The notes: generated by a model from the letters alone, not told the origin. A DNA stretch of 64,000 nucleotides from Monoplex corrugatus (GCA_030674185.1 JAPXFY010000031.1:38302532-38366531), one strand, 5' to 3'. Counted from the first letter of the stretch, positions 32,606 through 43,320 are shown. Numbers and translations are program-made.

Positions 32606-33678
32606 ATTCTTCCTGTACATTAAGGGTTTTCACACTGGATGCAGGGTTCACCTGCGACCTATTTGGAACAGGGGTTAAGGTCAGTAAAACACTGGTAGAT
32701 ATGTTTGTGTTCAACATAGAACAAAAAGGTTGGTATTGGGTTGTGCAGAACTGAATTCTAAACAACATACAGGTAACAACATCATGATTATTTTCACTGC
32801 ATTAAACTTGACCTGTGAGTTTTGCATGCATACTATTTGATGCAGATAATTTTTCATGTATATAGTTAGCACTCACTAAGCTCCAGCCGACCAAGTAACA
32901 CATATAGCTTCAAAGTCAAAGAAGAAAAAATATTCCTCAACATCCATTAAATGAACACAGCACCAAAAAAAAGTTCATTTTTCATGTAATATGAAGTTAG
33001 ACAACTCTGATCATTGTCAGGTCACGCGCCTAAAATAACACAAAATTACTATTATTACACCACTGTCCATCCTGGGCTTGCACTGGTGTTTAGGCCTACT
33101 TTGAGCAGGCCTGCCTCTATCCTTGTCACTCTCCCCCCTACAACCCACAGCACCACTGTCACCAGAAGAATCAGCCAATCTGCCTTGTTCCTGCCCCAAT
33201 GTGTCTGTAGATGATGTAAAAGAAACAGAACGGGAGAGGCGTGGTCTCTTTGCAGAACAAGAAGGCCTTTCACGACTGTCAACACTTGCTTCTTCTGACT
33301 CTGCACTTGATGCACTCTCAACAAAGCTATCACTGGCAGCTATTTCATCATCACTTTGTCAAAAATTTCTGAAAAAGTGCGACAGCCTGAGCAGCAGTGA
33401 GCCTGACAGGATGACGACTGCCTGACGCCATGGCAACTCAACTTATGAAACTGAAAACATATCAACAAACGAGGCGCAGACATAAAGAAAACATCTGGAA
33501 AAATGGTTGAAAAGGAACAGGAAGTATCCGACTGTCATTATCTGCTGTCATGCGGTTGTATGTCGTTAAATGAAGAACCAAAAATAGAAAGTACAAACCA
33601 TGCTGAGCCGCTGAGCGGCTCACTGGCCATTTTGAAAGTCAGCCGAGCCGATCACAGCTGCTCATCGGACAGGAAGAG
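32606..33678. mobile_element. piggyBac-type element, internally deleted
   Basis: TTAA at 32602-32605 and 33679-33682. The left end ATTCTTCCTGTACAT and the inverted right end CTCTTCCTGTCCGAT share TCTTCCTGT. The subterminal palindrome GAGCCGCTGAGCGGCTC is at about 33606. It holds only a broken N-terminal transposase exon on the minus strand. It starts 26 bp after the previous element. Confidence 0.7.
33017..33431 (-). pseudogene. piggyBac transposase N-terminal exon, frameshifted
   Basis: ATG at 33431 gives MASGSRHPVRLTAAQAVALF then QKFLTK and a stop in a GATGATGA run. The adjacent frame continues DDEIAASDSFVESASSAESE, EASVDSRERPSCSAKRPRLS and so on to 33017. The layout (basic start, T.QQ/AAQAV motif, acidic-serine stretch) parallels the exon at 34205 and fits a piggyBac N terminus. 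Confidence 0.6.
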
Positions 33679-33980
33679 TTAAAGGATCTTTTGCATGCAT
33701 ATTTGATATTCTGCATGTGTATACACACAAAGTGGACTTAGGCATGGGCAGGTCTGCATATGTTAACTTGGGAGATTGGATCCACGCTTTATCCACAGAG
33801 GTGTCTACGTGACTTGAATCCTTGATTCTTCTGACCCAAAGTCTGACATTCACACATTTGACTATCATGCACAATTATGCTGCATTCACTTGACCCATTC
33901 TGACATGCTGCCTGAGTCTGCTGATTTTCTCCGTCGTGTACCTCCAATGTTTTGACATTTTCAGTACAAACATTCATTAA

Positions 33981-34646
33981 CCCTACCAGACCGAGTTCCC
34001 GCTATTGCGGGAATGACGAAAATGACTATATACCGAGTTCCCGCTATAGCGGGAATAGCACACTCACACGATCGTCACTTTATCAAGAGCTAAAAATAGC
34101 TACCGAACCGTTGCTAAGCGTCGCGTGAGCGTGTGTTCAGCCTATTGCAAATGTCTGCCTTTGTGTTGATGGTATTTTGAGGTGATTTGGGTGCAAAATT
34201 GACCATGAAGCGAGCTAGTGATGAACCAAGCACTTCAACTGGTAAACGGGCGAGGCCAACTCGCTTCACAGTTCAACAAGTGGTGGACATTTTGCAGATT
34301 GGAGAATTTGATCAGGAATACGTTTCCGATTCAAGTGACGATGATTACGTTGATGAAGCATTGAGTGAAAGTGATGATTCTGACAATGAAAGAAGTAGGT
34401 CGAGACAGAGTGTTGGAAGAAGGGGGCGTGCCTGTACCCCCCAACCAAGTGATAGGGGAGAGGGTTGGACTGGCGTTAGATGAAAGGTAGGCCTATTTTC
34501 TACAATCTCTCCACGTTTCATATAATTCTAACCATTGGTGTGCATGATATGAACAGTTTTCTAACGTATATACATTTTTTTCAAAATTTTGCTCAGGAGG
34601 CCAGGCAGGGGGCACAATTTCGCTCAGGGACTAAGGTCTGGTAGGG
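33981..34646. mobile_element. piggyBac-type element, internally deleted (CCCTACCAGACC ends)
   Basis: TTAA at 33977-33980 and 34647-34650. Perfect 12-bp inverted ends CCCTACCAGACC / GGTCTGGTAGGG. Inside the left end are two copies of accgagttcccgctat; the second forms the 18-bp palindrome TTCCCGCTATAGCGGGAA. 666 bp in total, keeping only the first transposase exon. Confidence 0.85.
34205..34483 (+). pseudogene. piggyBac transposase N-terminal exon (orphan)
   Basis: MKRASDEPSTSTGKRARPTR, then FTVQQVVDILQIGEFDQEYV, then SDSSDDDYVDEALSESDDSD. A basic start followed by an acidic DSS/DDD stretch is typical of piggyBac transposase N termini. An upstream in-frame GTG at 34187 is less likely as start. 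No DDE domain follows before the element ends. Confidence 0.7.
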
Positions 34647-34892
34647 TTAAAAGACTGCCAATTGTAATCCACACTGAGACTGGAAGACTGGTAATGGGAA
34701 GTAACAATGATAAACATGGTCTGGATTGAAAAATATCGGACACAAGACGGAACCAAAAAAAAACAGAACTAGAAACAGAATGCCTAGTTTACATATATAG
34801 AAAAATACAAAAACAGAATGAGAATACAGATGGGGAGAGGCGGGGGGGATGAGGGACCTGAAATAGCTGACATCACCAGAAATCATTAACCA

Positions 34893-35085
34893 TTAACCCT
34901 TTGACTCCCGTACCCTGTCTACCTGCTCCCTGCATTATCAACCATGCTAGCAAAACAAAACCTTAACCCTTTGATTCCCTCACCCTATCCACCAGCTTCC
35001 TGGGGGAAGCTGGTCGATAGGGTAAGGGAGTCAAAGGGTTAAGTTTTTGCAGTTGACAGATAGGGTGCGGGAGTCAAAGGGTTAA
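34893..35085. mobile_element. TTAA palindromic MITE, copy 10
   Basis: Full nested form; the inner hairpin apex is mutated to CTTCCTGGGGGAAG. Its right terminal TTAA (35082-35085) is at the same time the left target duplication of the intact piggyBac. Confidence 0.88.
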
Positions 35086-35318
35086 CTTTTAACAGTTCGT
35101 TCCATTGAATTTCGATTGCCGATGATCGAAAATTACGATCAGAAAGTTTTTGTCTTATAACAACACATTTTTGGTATCAACATCAACCATTGACTAAAAA
35201 TCACTTACAAAAACGAATGTATAAAGGAAAAAAGGCAATATTTTAAGATTTATAAGCTGAATGTTGCATAAAAAAGTGCGTGACCACGTGTCTTCCCGTG
35301 CCAAGTTTCTACGCGATT

Positions 35319-35470
35319 ATGACTTCCAGCAACTCTTTTTCCAACACTGAGTACCTCGACAGCAGTGATGAAGAAACCTGGGAGCTGGAAAATGCTGTTT
35401 CTGACTCTGACACAGATGATGATTCCGATGTCCCTTCGATAAATCCAGACCGTAGCAGACGATCCCAAAT
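35319..35470 (+). CDS. piggyBac transposase, exon 1
   Basis: ATG at 35319 encodes MTSSNSFSNTEYLDSSDEET then WELENAVSDSDTDDDSDVPS and INPDRSRRSQ(I): a short acidic N terminus as in other piggyBac transposases. Without splicing the frame stops at 35474. The donor CAAAT/GTAAAG leaves two bases, which join the first base of exon 2 to make an Ile codon. The upstream GTG at 35280 was rejected as start because ATG 35319 lies at the beginning of the acidic stretch. Confidence 0.8.
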
Positions 35471-35856
35471 GTAAAGTGTTTGTTTACATTCTTCGATCTC
35501 AGTAAAACTAAAAAAATCGCTATCGTGATTGAGTAATAATGAAGAGTGGTCACTAGAATTCATTTTTGACTTACTTTTGGTTTGTATGATTGATCATTTA
35601 TCAGTCAAAAGGATGTAATGTAAATTTTCGCTTCGACAAATTACTTGAGCAGACTGACCTACTTTTGGCTGTCGGTCGACACCAAGTACTAGCAGACAAA
35701 ATCTCAATGAACAGTCTGTTCAGTTTACATGGTCAGTGGTACAAATTATATCGCTTGCATGATGATCAGAATCATGTGTGTCATTGATTCTAGCATTTTT
35801 CACATGATAATCCATATGTGTACACTATTATTTTCCTGCATGAAATTACAAGACTC

Positions 35857-35858
<2 letters not shown>

Positions 35859-35948
<90 letters not shown>

Positions 35949-36024
35949 AAGTGTGTCAGAGAGAGACATTTTGTGTGTCAGAGAGACATTTTGTGTGTGT
36001 GTGTATGTGTGTGTATGTGTGTGA

Positions 36025-36083
<59 letters not shown>

Positions 36084-36098
36084 TGTGTGTGTGTGTGT

Positions 36099-36147
<49 letters not shown>

Positions 36148-36148
36148 G
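35859..36148. repeat. (TG)n microsatellite inside the piggyBac intron
   Basis: Long TG runs broken by two gagagagacattttgtgtg phrases near 35958-35990. A second TG run occupies 36216-36315. Together they make up about 40 percent of the transposase intron. Confidence 0.95.
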
Positions 36149-36215
36149 AGTCTATAACTTTAATTTCTACTGACAAAAGTGTGTCAGTGGTTCAGTTTCT
36201 CTCTCTCTCTCTTCC

Positions 36216-36222
36216 TGTGTGT

Positions 36223-36315
<93 letters not shown>
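36216..36315. repeat. (TG)n microsatellite, second tract in the piggyBac intron
   Basis: Nearly pure TG, about 50 dinucleotides, ending about 100 bp upstream of the exon 2 acceptor. Confidence 0.95.
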
Positions 36316-36316
<1 letters not shown>

Positions 36317-36419
36317 ACAAACATGTTTTTTATTTGTATTTCATGATTGTGCTTTACTTTTGTTCACATTTCTATCAGTTGAACAAAAAGATGATGTTTT
36401 TCTCTTTTTTTTGTTCCAG

Positions 36420-37968
36420 AAATGAAGGCTACAATACAGAGGACCCAGGTTTGGAGACCCCTCTCCCCGACTTCGATCCTGCCCGTCCTTCTGGTGTCTA
36501 CCTGGAGGATGTACAGACGAGGGCTGACATCAGACGTTATTTACGGCCATTGGATTTTTTTCAACTTTTTTTTACTCATTGTCTAGTACATTGGTTATGT
36601 ACACATACAAATAATTATGCAAAAGTTGTAGGTCCTAGTAAGCCTTCCATGTTTCCATCTTGGTTTGACACATATCCAGATGAATTCTATCGTTTTCTTG
36701 GTCTGTTGATGTATATGAGTATTGTTCAAGCTCCAAACATAGAAAGGTACTGGTGTTCAAAAACTTTGTATAATGGGTTATGGGCAAGAAGTTTTATGTC
36801 AAAGATGCGATTCAAGCAGTTAATGTGTTTCCTAAAAATTTCTAACAATGAAACTGAAGATCCTAATGATAAACTTTCTAAAGCAAGATTTCTAATGGAA
36901 TATATAAGGAGTAAGTGTCAGAAATTGTTTCAGCCTTCTCAAAACATATGTATTGATGAACGCATGGTGAGAAACAAAGGAAGATATAGCTTTAGACAGT
37001 TTATTCGAGATAAGCCTACAAGATGGGGGATGAAATTATGGGTTTTAGCTGATTCTGAAACAGGTTACACTTATAACTTTGATGTATATTTGGGGAAAAA
37101 AACTGTTTCTTCTGGTTTTGGCCTTGCATATGATGTTGTTATGAAGCTAGTTCATTCTCTTGTGGGTCAAGGCTACAGACTCTTTTTTGATAATTTTTAT
37201 ACTAGTTTTCAGTTGTTGAGGGACTTGATTAAAAAAGGTATCAGAGCATGTGGTACTATCATAGTTAATAGAAAAGGGTTTCCTCAGCAATTGAAAAATG
37301 TTAAAGAATTTGAAAAAAGGTCACAAAGGGGTGATGTAAGATGGATGAGGGAGGGAGACATACTTTCTATGCAGTGGAGAGACAACAAAACTGTTTCATT
37401 TCTGTCATCCATTCACACAGCTAATAAGTCTGGTTTTGTTCAACGTAGATCAAAAGTTCAGGGGCAGTTTAGAAAAATCAATGTCAGACAACCAGAGTTA
37501 GTAAAAGATTATAATGAAAGTATGGGTGGGGTGGATAAAAGTGATCAGCTGATCAACAAATACAATGTGTTGCGTAAAACTAACAAATGGTGGAAAACAC
37601 TTTTTTTTCATTTCATTGATATTGCGCGAGTAAATGCTTATATTTTATTTCAAGATTTTAGAAAAAAACACCCAGACATTTCTGAATTACAAAGACATGA
37701 TAGATATTGCCAGTTAGATTTTACTGAAGAGCTTATAAGACAACTTGCAGGTCTGAGTGAATATGGAAAAGTTCCGGAAGCATCTGTCAAAATTGTATTT
37801 ACCAAACATTCTATTGTTCCTGTAAAAACAAAAGAAAGAAAAAATTGTAGAAAGTGCTATGATGATAAAAAGAAAGAACAAAAAACCAATGTGATGTGTG
37901 CTACCTGTGGTCACCACCTGTGTTTTGTGGATGACAGAAACTGTCTTTTGAGTTTTCATGCAGGCTAA
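36420..37968 (+). CDS. piggyBac transposase, exon 2 (DDE domain and zinc finger)
   Basis: The acceptor is TTTTTTTGTTCCAG before AAATGAAGG. With exon 1 the protein is 566 residues, normal for the family. Spliced-protein landmarks: FLGLLMYMSIVQ and ERYWCSKTLYNG (piggyBac N-terminal domain); first catalytic Asp at about 230 in NICIDERMV; second at about 308 in RLFFDNFYTS; third and fourth at about 423 and 426 in MGGVDKSDQ. A cysteine-rich C terminus (CRKCYDD..CATCGHHLCF..C..SFH) is the family zinc finger that binds the ends. Closest style is PGBD4-like. The transposase cuts and pastes DNA at TTAA in the nucleus. The frame is open upstream only through TG repeats, which are intron. Confidence 0.93.
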
Positions 37969-38951
37969 GGGTCAGGCATGGATGTGGGTGGCTCTGAATA
38001 CAGTAGGGTTGTGGTGGGGGTTGGAGTCTGACTTTTGTTCTCTGTATGATTCTATGATAACATTTGTACTCTGTCTGTTATAACCAGCTGTGTTATGAAA
38101 AGGGGGTAGATTTAAAGAATAATGATTTGAAAAAAAACATGATGGGTTTGTCCAATATGGAAAATTTTCTACATTATCCTCAGAATACTCTGTGTTCAGT
38201 CTGCTAATTATTTTTCTTTGTAGAAGATGCCTAAAAAAAGAAGAAAACTATTTTCATACCTTTTGTTTTTCCTGTTCATCACCTGATGTGTTTATCCAAA
38301 GAACCAAAATAATTGTATCTGCCGTGAAATGAGGTTGGTCATGCTTGAGGGAGCGACCAGTCTATTTTTAGTAACAATATCAGGATATATATTCATGACA
38401 AAGAAATTTAATAAGGATTGTCAATATATTTGTATTTTTTGTATATTTGGGATGCTACAATAATGTTTACTATGTAAAAATTGTGTTCTCCTGCTAAACA
38501 GGAAGTCTGTTGTGACATGACTGACGTGTAAATAACAGTGAAAAATCTGGAAATTCGGTTATGTACAAATTTTGAGCACTGAGCATGTAATATTTGACAC
38601 ATTTGAGTGAAATTTGTTTCAGATAAAAGAAAAATGATTGCTTTGTCAATAAAATTTAAAATTGTAAACTTGAACTCATTATCTTGGATTTTTTGTTTAT
38701 TGAGAATGTGTGAATTGCTGAAAATGCTCACAATTTCTATTTTTAGCATCAAAGGTCAAAGGTCATCAAAAAGAGTACGTTCAGCAAGTGTGAAAAAAAA
38801 TGTCATGTTAAAAAAATTCAGTTTATTCTGAACACACTGGTATATTACACTTAAACTTTGGTCAATAACTGCACATTTTACAAGCATTTTAAAAATACTA
38901 CACTGTTATTTGTTAAAAAGTGCAAAAAAAACAGAAACTGTTAAGAGTTAA

Positions 38952-39376
38952 TTCAATGGAGACAGAGCTTTCTAGTAGTCGTAATATACGAAAATGCATA
39001 AATTTTATCATTAAAAAAAATTAACATTAAAATGGTATTTTAGGATAAGCAAATAAAGTTAGCTGGAAAGTTTATTATCTAATCTATCAGCATATCAAAA
39101 CAGAGTAAAATCCATTGAAATGGTCTGAGCGAGATGAATGGATGGATACTGAACGGTCCCAATGTATTGAAACCCTCTTGAATTAACTCTGAATTACACA
39201 CACACACACACACACACAACAACTACGAATACCTCCCTCCCCACACATCAACCACTAACATCTTCCCCCCCCCCCCCACACACACACACACACATTCCCC
39301 TCTTCCTTCCAACTAATCCTCCCCAATATCTTTCCCTTCCCAACCCCTCCACACACACACACACACACACACTCAC
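38952..39376. other. Intron between piggyBac and exon 11: simple repeats
   Basis: Short (CA)n runs at 39198-39218, 39277-39293 and 39351-39372 with C-rich spacers. The last ends 4 bp from the exon 11 donor. Confidence 0.7.
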
Positions 39377-39624
39377 TTGTCATCAAGCACAGGAGTCAAA
39401 AACATGGGAGTGGTAAACCCCTTTTCCAGCGTCATGGAGTTGGCCATTTTCTTGCCGCCAGACAACGCGTTCGCCCACGTTGAGTAGATGTCCAGCGTCA
39501 GCGCCGAGGGCAGCTTGTGGTAGATCAGGATAATTGTATCTCGGATACGTTCCAACGCTTCTCGTTTCTCGTGACGTATTTGTAGCAGGATTGTGTAGTC
39601 TCCCTTTTCCAGCTTGACAGAGTA
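39377..39624 (-). CDS. TPP2: TPP2 exon 11 of window
   Basis: Encodes YSVKLEKGDYTILLQIRHEK, then LPSALTLDIYSTW, then MTLEKGFTTPMFLTPVLDD(K), matching TPP2 Y.LKLEKGDYTI.LQIRHE and L.LDI. The acceptor is CACACAG before TACTCT and the donor is GACAA before GTGAGT. Four 51-bp tandem units begin 16 bp upstream of its acceptor. Confidence 0.95.
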
Positions 39625-39639
39625 CTGTGTGCAGGGAAT

Positions 39640-39843
39640 AGTCAAGTGAGGTTATTTCAGTTATTCTTTCAATTCTATGTATACATGCACAGTCAAGTGA
39701 GGTTATTTCAGTTATTCTTTCAATTCTATGTATACATGCATAGTCAAGTGAGGTTATTTCAGTTATTCTTTCAATTCTATGTATACATGCATAGTCAAGT
39801 GAGGTTATTTCAGTTATTCTTTCAATTCTATGTATACATGCAT
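39640..39843. repeat. 51-bp tandem repeat, 4 copies, at exon 11 acceptor
   Basis: Unit agtcaagtgaggttatttca plus gttattctttcaattctatg plus tatacatgcat. The four copies are nearly identical (one cacag variant). They start 16 bp upstream of the exon 11 acceptor, so they fill the branch-point region of that intron. Confidence 0.95.
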
Positions 39844-40439
39844 TCCTATTCATTTATCAGTCATTCTAATCATTTGCGTTTTTCAATTTCATATCATTTC
39901 ATGTATATATTTATTATATGTCTTTTTCAATTCTTATTCAATTATCCCATCATTTAATCATTTCTGTGTTTGTTTTTGTGTACCAATTTTCTTTTCATGT
40001 CTTAATGACATATTAAGTACACATTTTTGAGTATTTTTTTCCCCCTTAGTATCTCTATTCATGATTACTTAATCACTTATCTAGTTATGTTTACTTGAAA
40101 TAATTTATTCTTGATGCATTCACTATTCATACATTTGGGCATCTATCTATTTGTCTACTTATCAATTTATTCGAAACTTGTTAATTTTTGACATGTTATT
40201 TCAATGGGAAGAATATGACTAGCACTTTTGCTGTGCCTGTAAATGTTACTTAACTGTTCCTTAACTGTTCTTGTAACTGTTACCTGACTGTGCTTGTAAT
40301 TCTTACTTCACACCTGCACAGTGATGGCCAAACAGCATGCCTACATGTATATGAAATGATAAAAACTCAAACAAAATAATAATTATCATAAAGAGCCAAG
40401 AGCAAAATATCTAATAAAACATAATACGGAACACTAGCA
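39844..40439. other. Intron sequence, nothing recognised
   Basis: AT-rich unique sequence with a short triple phrase ttaactgttcttgtaactgt near 40245-40300. Confidence 0.5.
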
Positions 40440-40770
40440 TAAATGAAAATGCAAATTCATAATCCACCACCACCAACACCGTCACCACCATCACAAAAAC
40501 CATCACTACCACCACCATCAATACCACCACCCTCATTGCTATAGTCATCAAAACCACCACCACTACCATCACACACCATCACCACCACTACCATTATCAC
40601 TATCATTATGACTACCATCACCATCATCGCCGCTAATTAGCACCACTACCACCACCAGTCAGCAACACCAACATCACAACCACCACCTCCCAAACCACCA
40701 CCATCACCAAAACCACCAACAGCACCATCACCAAAACCACAACCACCACCAACAACAACAACAATAACAG
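40440..40770. repeat. Imperfect (ACC/ATC)n tract
   Basis: Degenerate accaccaccatcac sequence, C/A-rich on +. It ends about 55 bp from the exon 10 donor. Confidence 0.85.
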
Positions 40771-40825
40771 GGGGGAAAAAAAAGAACTACAGGTTGGAGG
40801 GGAGGGTACTGACGTGTTTTTTCAC

Positions 40826-40963
40826 CTGGTGAGGGTAGGCATCGCCGGCAGACAGCTGTTGCTTGTTGGAGTCGAAAAGCATCCACAGCTGACTTTCATA
40901 CTCGCTCTCGTACAGAAGGTTCGACAGCAAGGAACAGTCCACCAGCACTTCTTCTGACTTCAC
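40826..40963 (-). CDS. TPP2: TPP2 exon 10 of window
   Basis: Forty-six codons: [15 protein letters not shown], then [16 protein letters not shown], then [21 protein letters not shown](F/Y).SQLW and GDAYPHQ are near-invariant in TPP2. The acceptor is CATCTCAG before GTGAAG and the donor is CACCAG before GTGAAA; phase 0 at both ends. Confidence 0.96.
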
Positions 40964-41231
40964 CTGAGATGGGGGCTTTTTTCTCAATTTCCTGTTTTGC
41001 TACACGCACTTACCATTTAACATGTCCTACCTTAGCTAGCTCAGTTCAATGTCTTGACCACAATTTTCAATCAGAAACGTCCCTGGATCTTGTTCTGGTA
41101 CAATCGATCGCTGTCCTTCACGCTTGACAAGCCTCTGTTCAAGTTGGGTTTTTTTTCCCCATTTCACTGGCCTCTTAAAAATATCCTTCCTATGAACCAG
41201 AGTGATACAGGCAGTGATAACGGGCTGGAGG

Positions 41232-41830
41232 TTAATGTTATTGTTATTTTCGTTTAAAGCCCAGCTGACTGTGTAGAGCCATATCAGGGCTATAACCAGT
41301 TCAAAACAAACAATACTTCAACAGCAAAAAAAAAAAAAAAAAGGAAAAGAAAATTAAGTACATATATGAATGCATTCGTGTGCATAATCTAAGGAGACGC
41401 CTCTGGCGTTGACCACTCCGTCCAATTTATCACACAGGGGATTTAAGAAACATACCTGAATACAAATTTAAACACAACTGAGGACACTAAAACATGTAAA
41501 AACGGGCCTAAATCACCTGAAATTGCTTCTGCATATCTCATTTCCCTAGAGCCCAAAAAGCACTCATGTTCCCAATCATCAATCCTACGAGAAAGTACTT
41601 ATATTTAAATTCGTATTCAGGTATGTTTTTTAAATCCCCTGTGTGATAAATTGGACAGAGTGATCAATACCATGGGCATTGCTTTAGATTTTGAGTGCTA
41701 ATGCATTGATATGAGTATTTAATTTTCTCTTTTCTTTTCTTGTTGAAGAAGTATGTTTTGAAAGGTTATAGTCCTGACATGGCTCTGTACAGTCGGCTGG
41801 GCTTTAAACAAAAATAACAGTAACAGAACT
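41232..41830. repeat. Head-to-head pair of SINE-like family A copies
   Basis: 41232-41600 is a + copy (gttattttcgtttaaagccc ... ccaatcatcaatcctac). 41600-41830 is a minus copy (ttcaggtatgttttttaaat ... tgggctttaaacaaaaataa). They meet at aatcctacgagaaagtactt, producing an inverted repeat of about 230-bp arms. Confidence 0.75.
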
Positions 41831-41911
41831 TCCCTAACATGGTGTTCTACAGGGGAAAATGGCAGATTTGTATATCTACACATCTGCCATTTTCTCCTGC
41901 TCAATGACACA

Positions 41912-42040
41912 ATAACCCTTTGACTCCCAACCCTGCATCCTGCACTGTCAACCACGCTTGCAAAACAAAAACTTAACCCTTTGACTCCCTCACACTATCA
42001 ACCAGCTTTTGGTGGATAGGGTGCAGGAGTCAAAGGGTTA
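41912..42040. mobile_element. TTAA palindromic MITE, copy 11 (partial)
   Basis: aataaccctttgactccc at the left and gagtcaaagggttag at the right; both outer TTAA sites are lost. The inner TTAACCCTTTGACTCCCTCA is kept, and the hairpin is shortened to accagcttttggtgg. Confidence 0.78.
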
Positions 42041-42475
42041 GGGAAGTTTCTCACTTTTTTTTTCCTGCTAAGTTTTGCACCCTTATTCTTTGCAGTCTTT
42101 TGCTTGACAAAAGCCAGTAGGCCCAAAATTTGCAGCTGTCTTGTTTTTGTTCGATCTGTTCATTATCCACGCACATTAAAAGTCAATAATAGAATTCGAA
42201 AGCTTAATTACAAACCACAAAAGTGTGTGAACAAACGAGACAGCGGAGACAGAGTGAAACCTGAGACATCCACACAGGAAAAGAACGTTGCCAGTGAATG
42301 AAACAAAGCAAGATGAACAGAGGCTTTCAAGCCCAAAAAGCACTGACCAGCTATACCAACATGAGGCCTAGGGACGTTACTGCCCAAAATCAGGGCCAAG
42401 ATAATGAATCGAGCTAGCAAGGAAGCCCATGTTAAAATAGGCATGCTTCTATGGATATCTTCTGTTATTTAGTCA

Positions 42476-42478
<3 letters not shown>

Positions 42479-42549
<71 letters not shown>

Positions 42550-42574
42550 TGTGTGTGTGTGTAATGTGCATGTT

Positions 42575-42634
<60 letters not shown>

Positions 42635-42727
42635 GTGCATGTTTGTATGTGTGTGTGTGTGTGCATGCGTAAATTGATGTGTGTGTATGCATATGCTTGC
42701 ATGTATGTGCATGTGTGTATACCAGAG

Positions 42728-42815
<88 letters not shown>

Positions 42816-42860
42816 CGTGCGTGCATGCATGTGTGCGTGCGTGCGTGCCTGCATGATTGC
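42479..42860. repeat. (TG)n compound microsatellite with a duplicated block
   Basis: The phrase aatgtgcatgtttgtatg occurs twice (42562 and 42631), each followed by TG runs, then a third TG run and gcgtgcgtgcgtgc. All long Cys/Val or Thr/His ORFs here are artefacts. Confidence 0.95.
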
Positions 42861-43034
42861 TTGTGTGTGTGCATGTGTCTATGCGTGTGTAAAGCATAGG
42901 CTACATGAATTGGAAATGGGTGCATGGTGTACATGGAGGTGTGTGTACATTCTCACTAAACATACATACAAATATACGCATTCTGGGGAAAAAAAAAAAA
43001 AAAGAGGAAGACGAAACAGAAAAGAAGAAGAAGA

Positions 43035-43320
43035 GTTTGAAGTTGAGTTTGTTCAAGAGGGATTCATCGCACTCAGACCATTCCATATGCGCTCCACCCA
43101 GATCTGCCAACAATCATCTGGCAGACTCCCTAAGCCTGCGCCACACCCTATGTGCTGGCAAGGTCATGACATGGGATGGGGTGGGAGGAAGAGGAAACTA
43201 TGAAACACAAAGCTGACACCACCAGAATGACTGAAGCATTAAGATGGGCAGCAAACAAGCCAGTTCCTAATGTTGTGGGTTAGGACTATTCTCAAGTCAT
43301 CAGATGTTGAGTCTGTAGCC
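43035..43320 (-). repeat. SINE-like family B, copy 3
   Basis: On + it reads gtttgttcaagagggattca, ccatatgcgctccacccaga, tctgccaacaatcatctggc and cattaagatgggcagcaaac, the reverse complement of the family. The purine tract starts about 15 bp after it. Confidence 0.65.

Larger units (their letters stand above)
35086..38947 (+). mobile_element. Structurally complete piggyBac transposon
   Basis: TTAA duplications at 35082-35085 and 38948-38951. The ends CTTTTAACAGTT and AACTGTTAAGAG are inverted repeats with one mismatch over 12 bp. It is 3862 bp long and contains a two-exon transposase with no stop or frameshift, a possible polyadenylation signal AATAAA at 38648, and long (TG)n tracts inside the intron. 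Intact ends, target duplications and an open frame suggest a young, possibly still mobile copy. It is antisense to TPP2. Confidence 0.92.

Noticed and set aside
33123..33425. Plus-strand ORF MSLSPLQPTAPLSPEES as a gene
   Set aside because: The minus strand has the piggyBac-like N-terminal exon; this ORF is its shadow.
35859..36104. Cys/Val ORFs over TG repeats, including the 130-codon extension upstream of the piggyBac exon 2
   Set aside because: Dinucleotide artefacts; a good splice acceptor at 36420 and a phase-matched exon 1 show that this region is intron.
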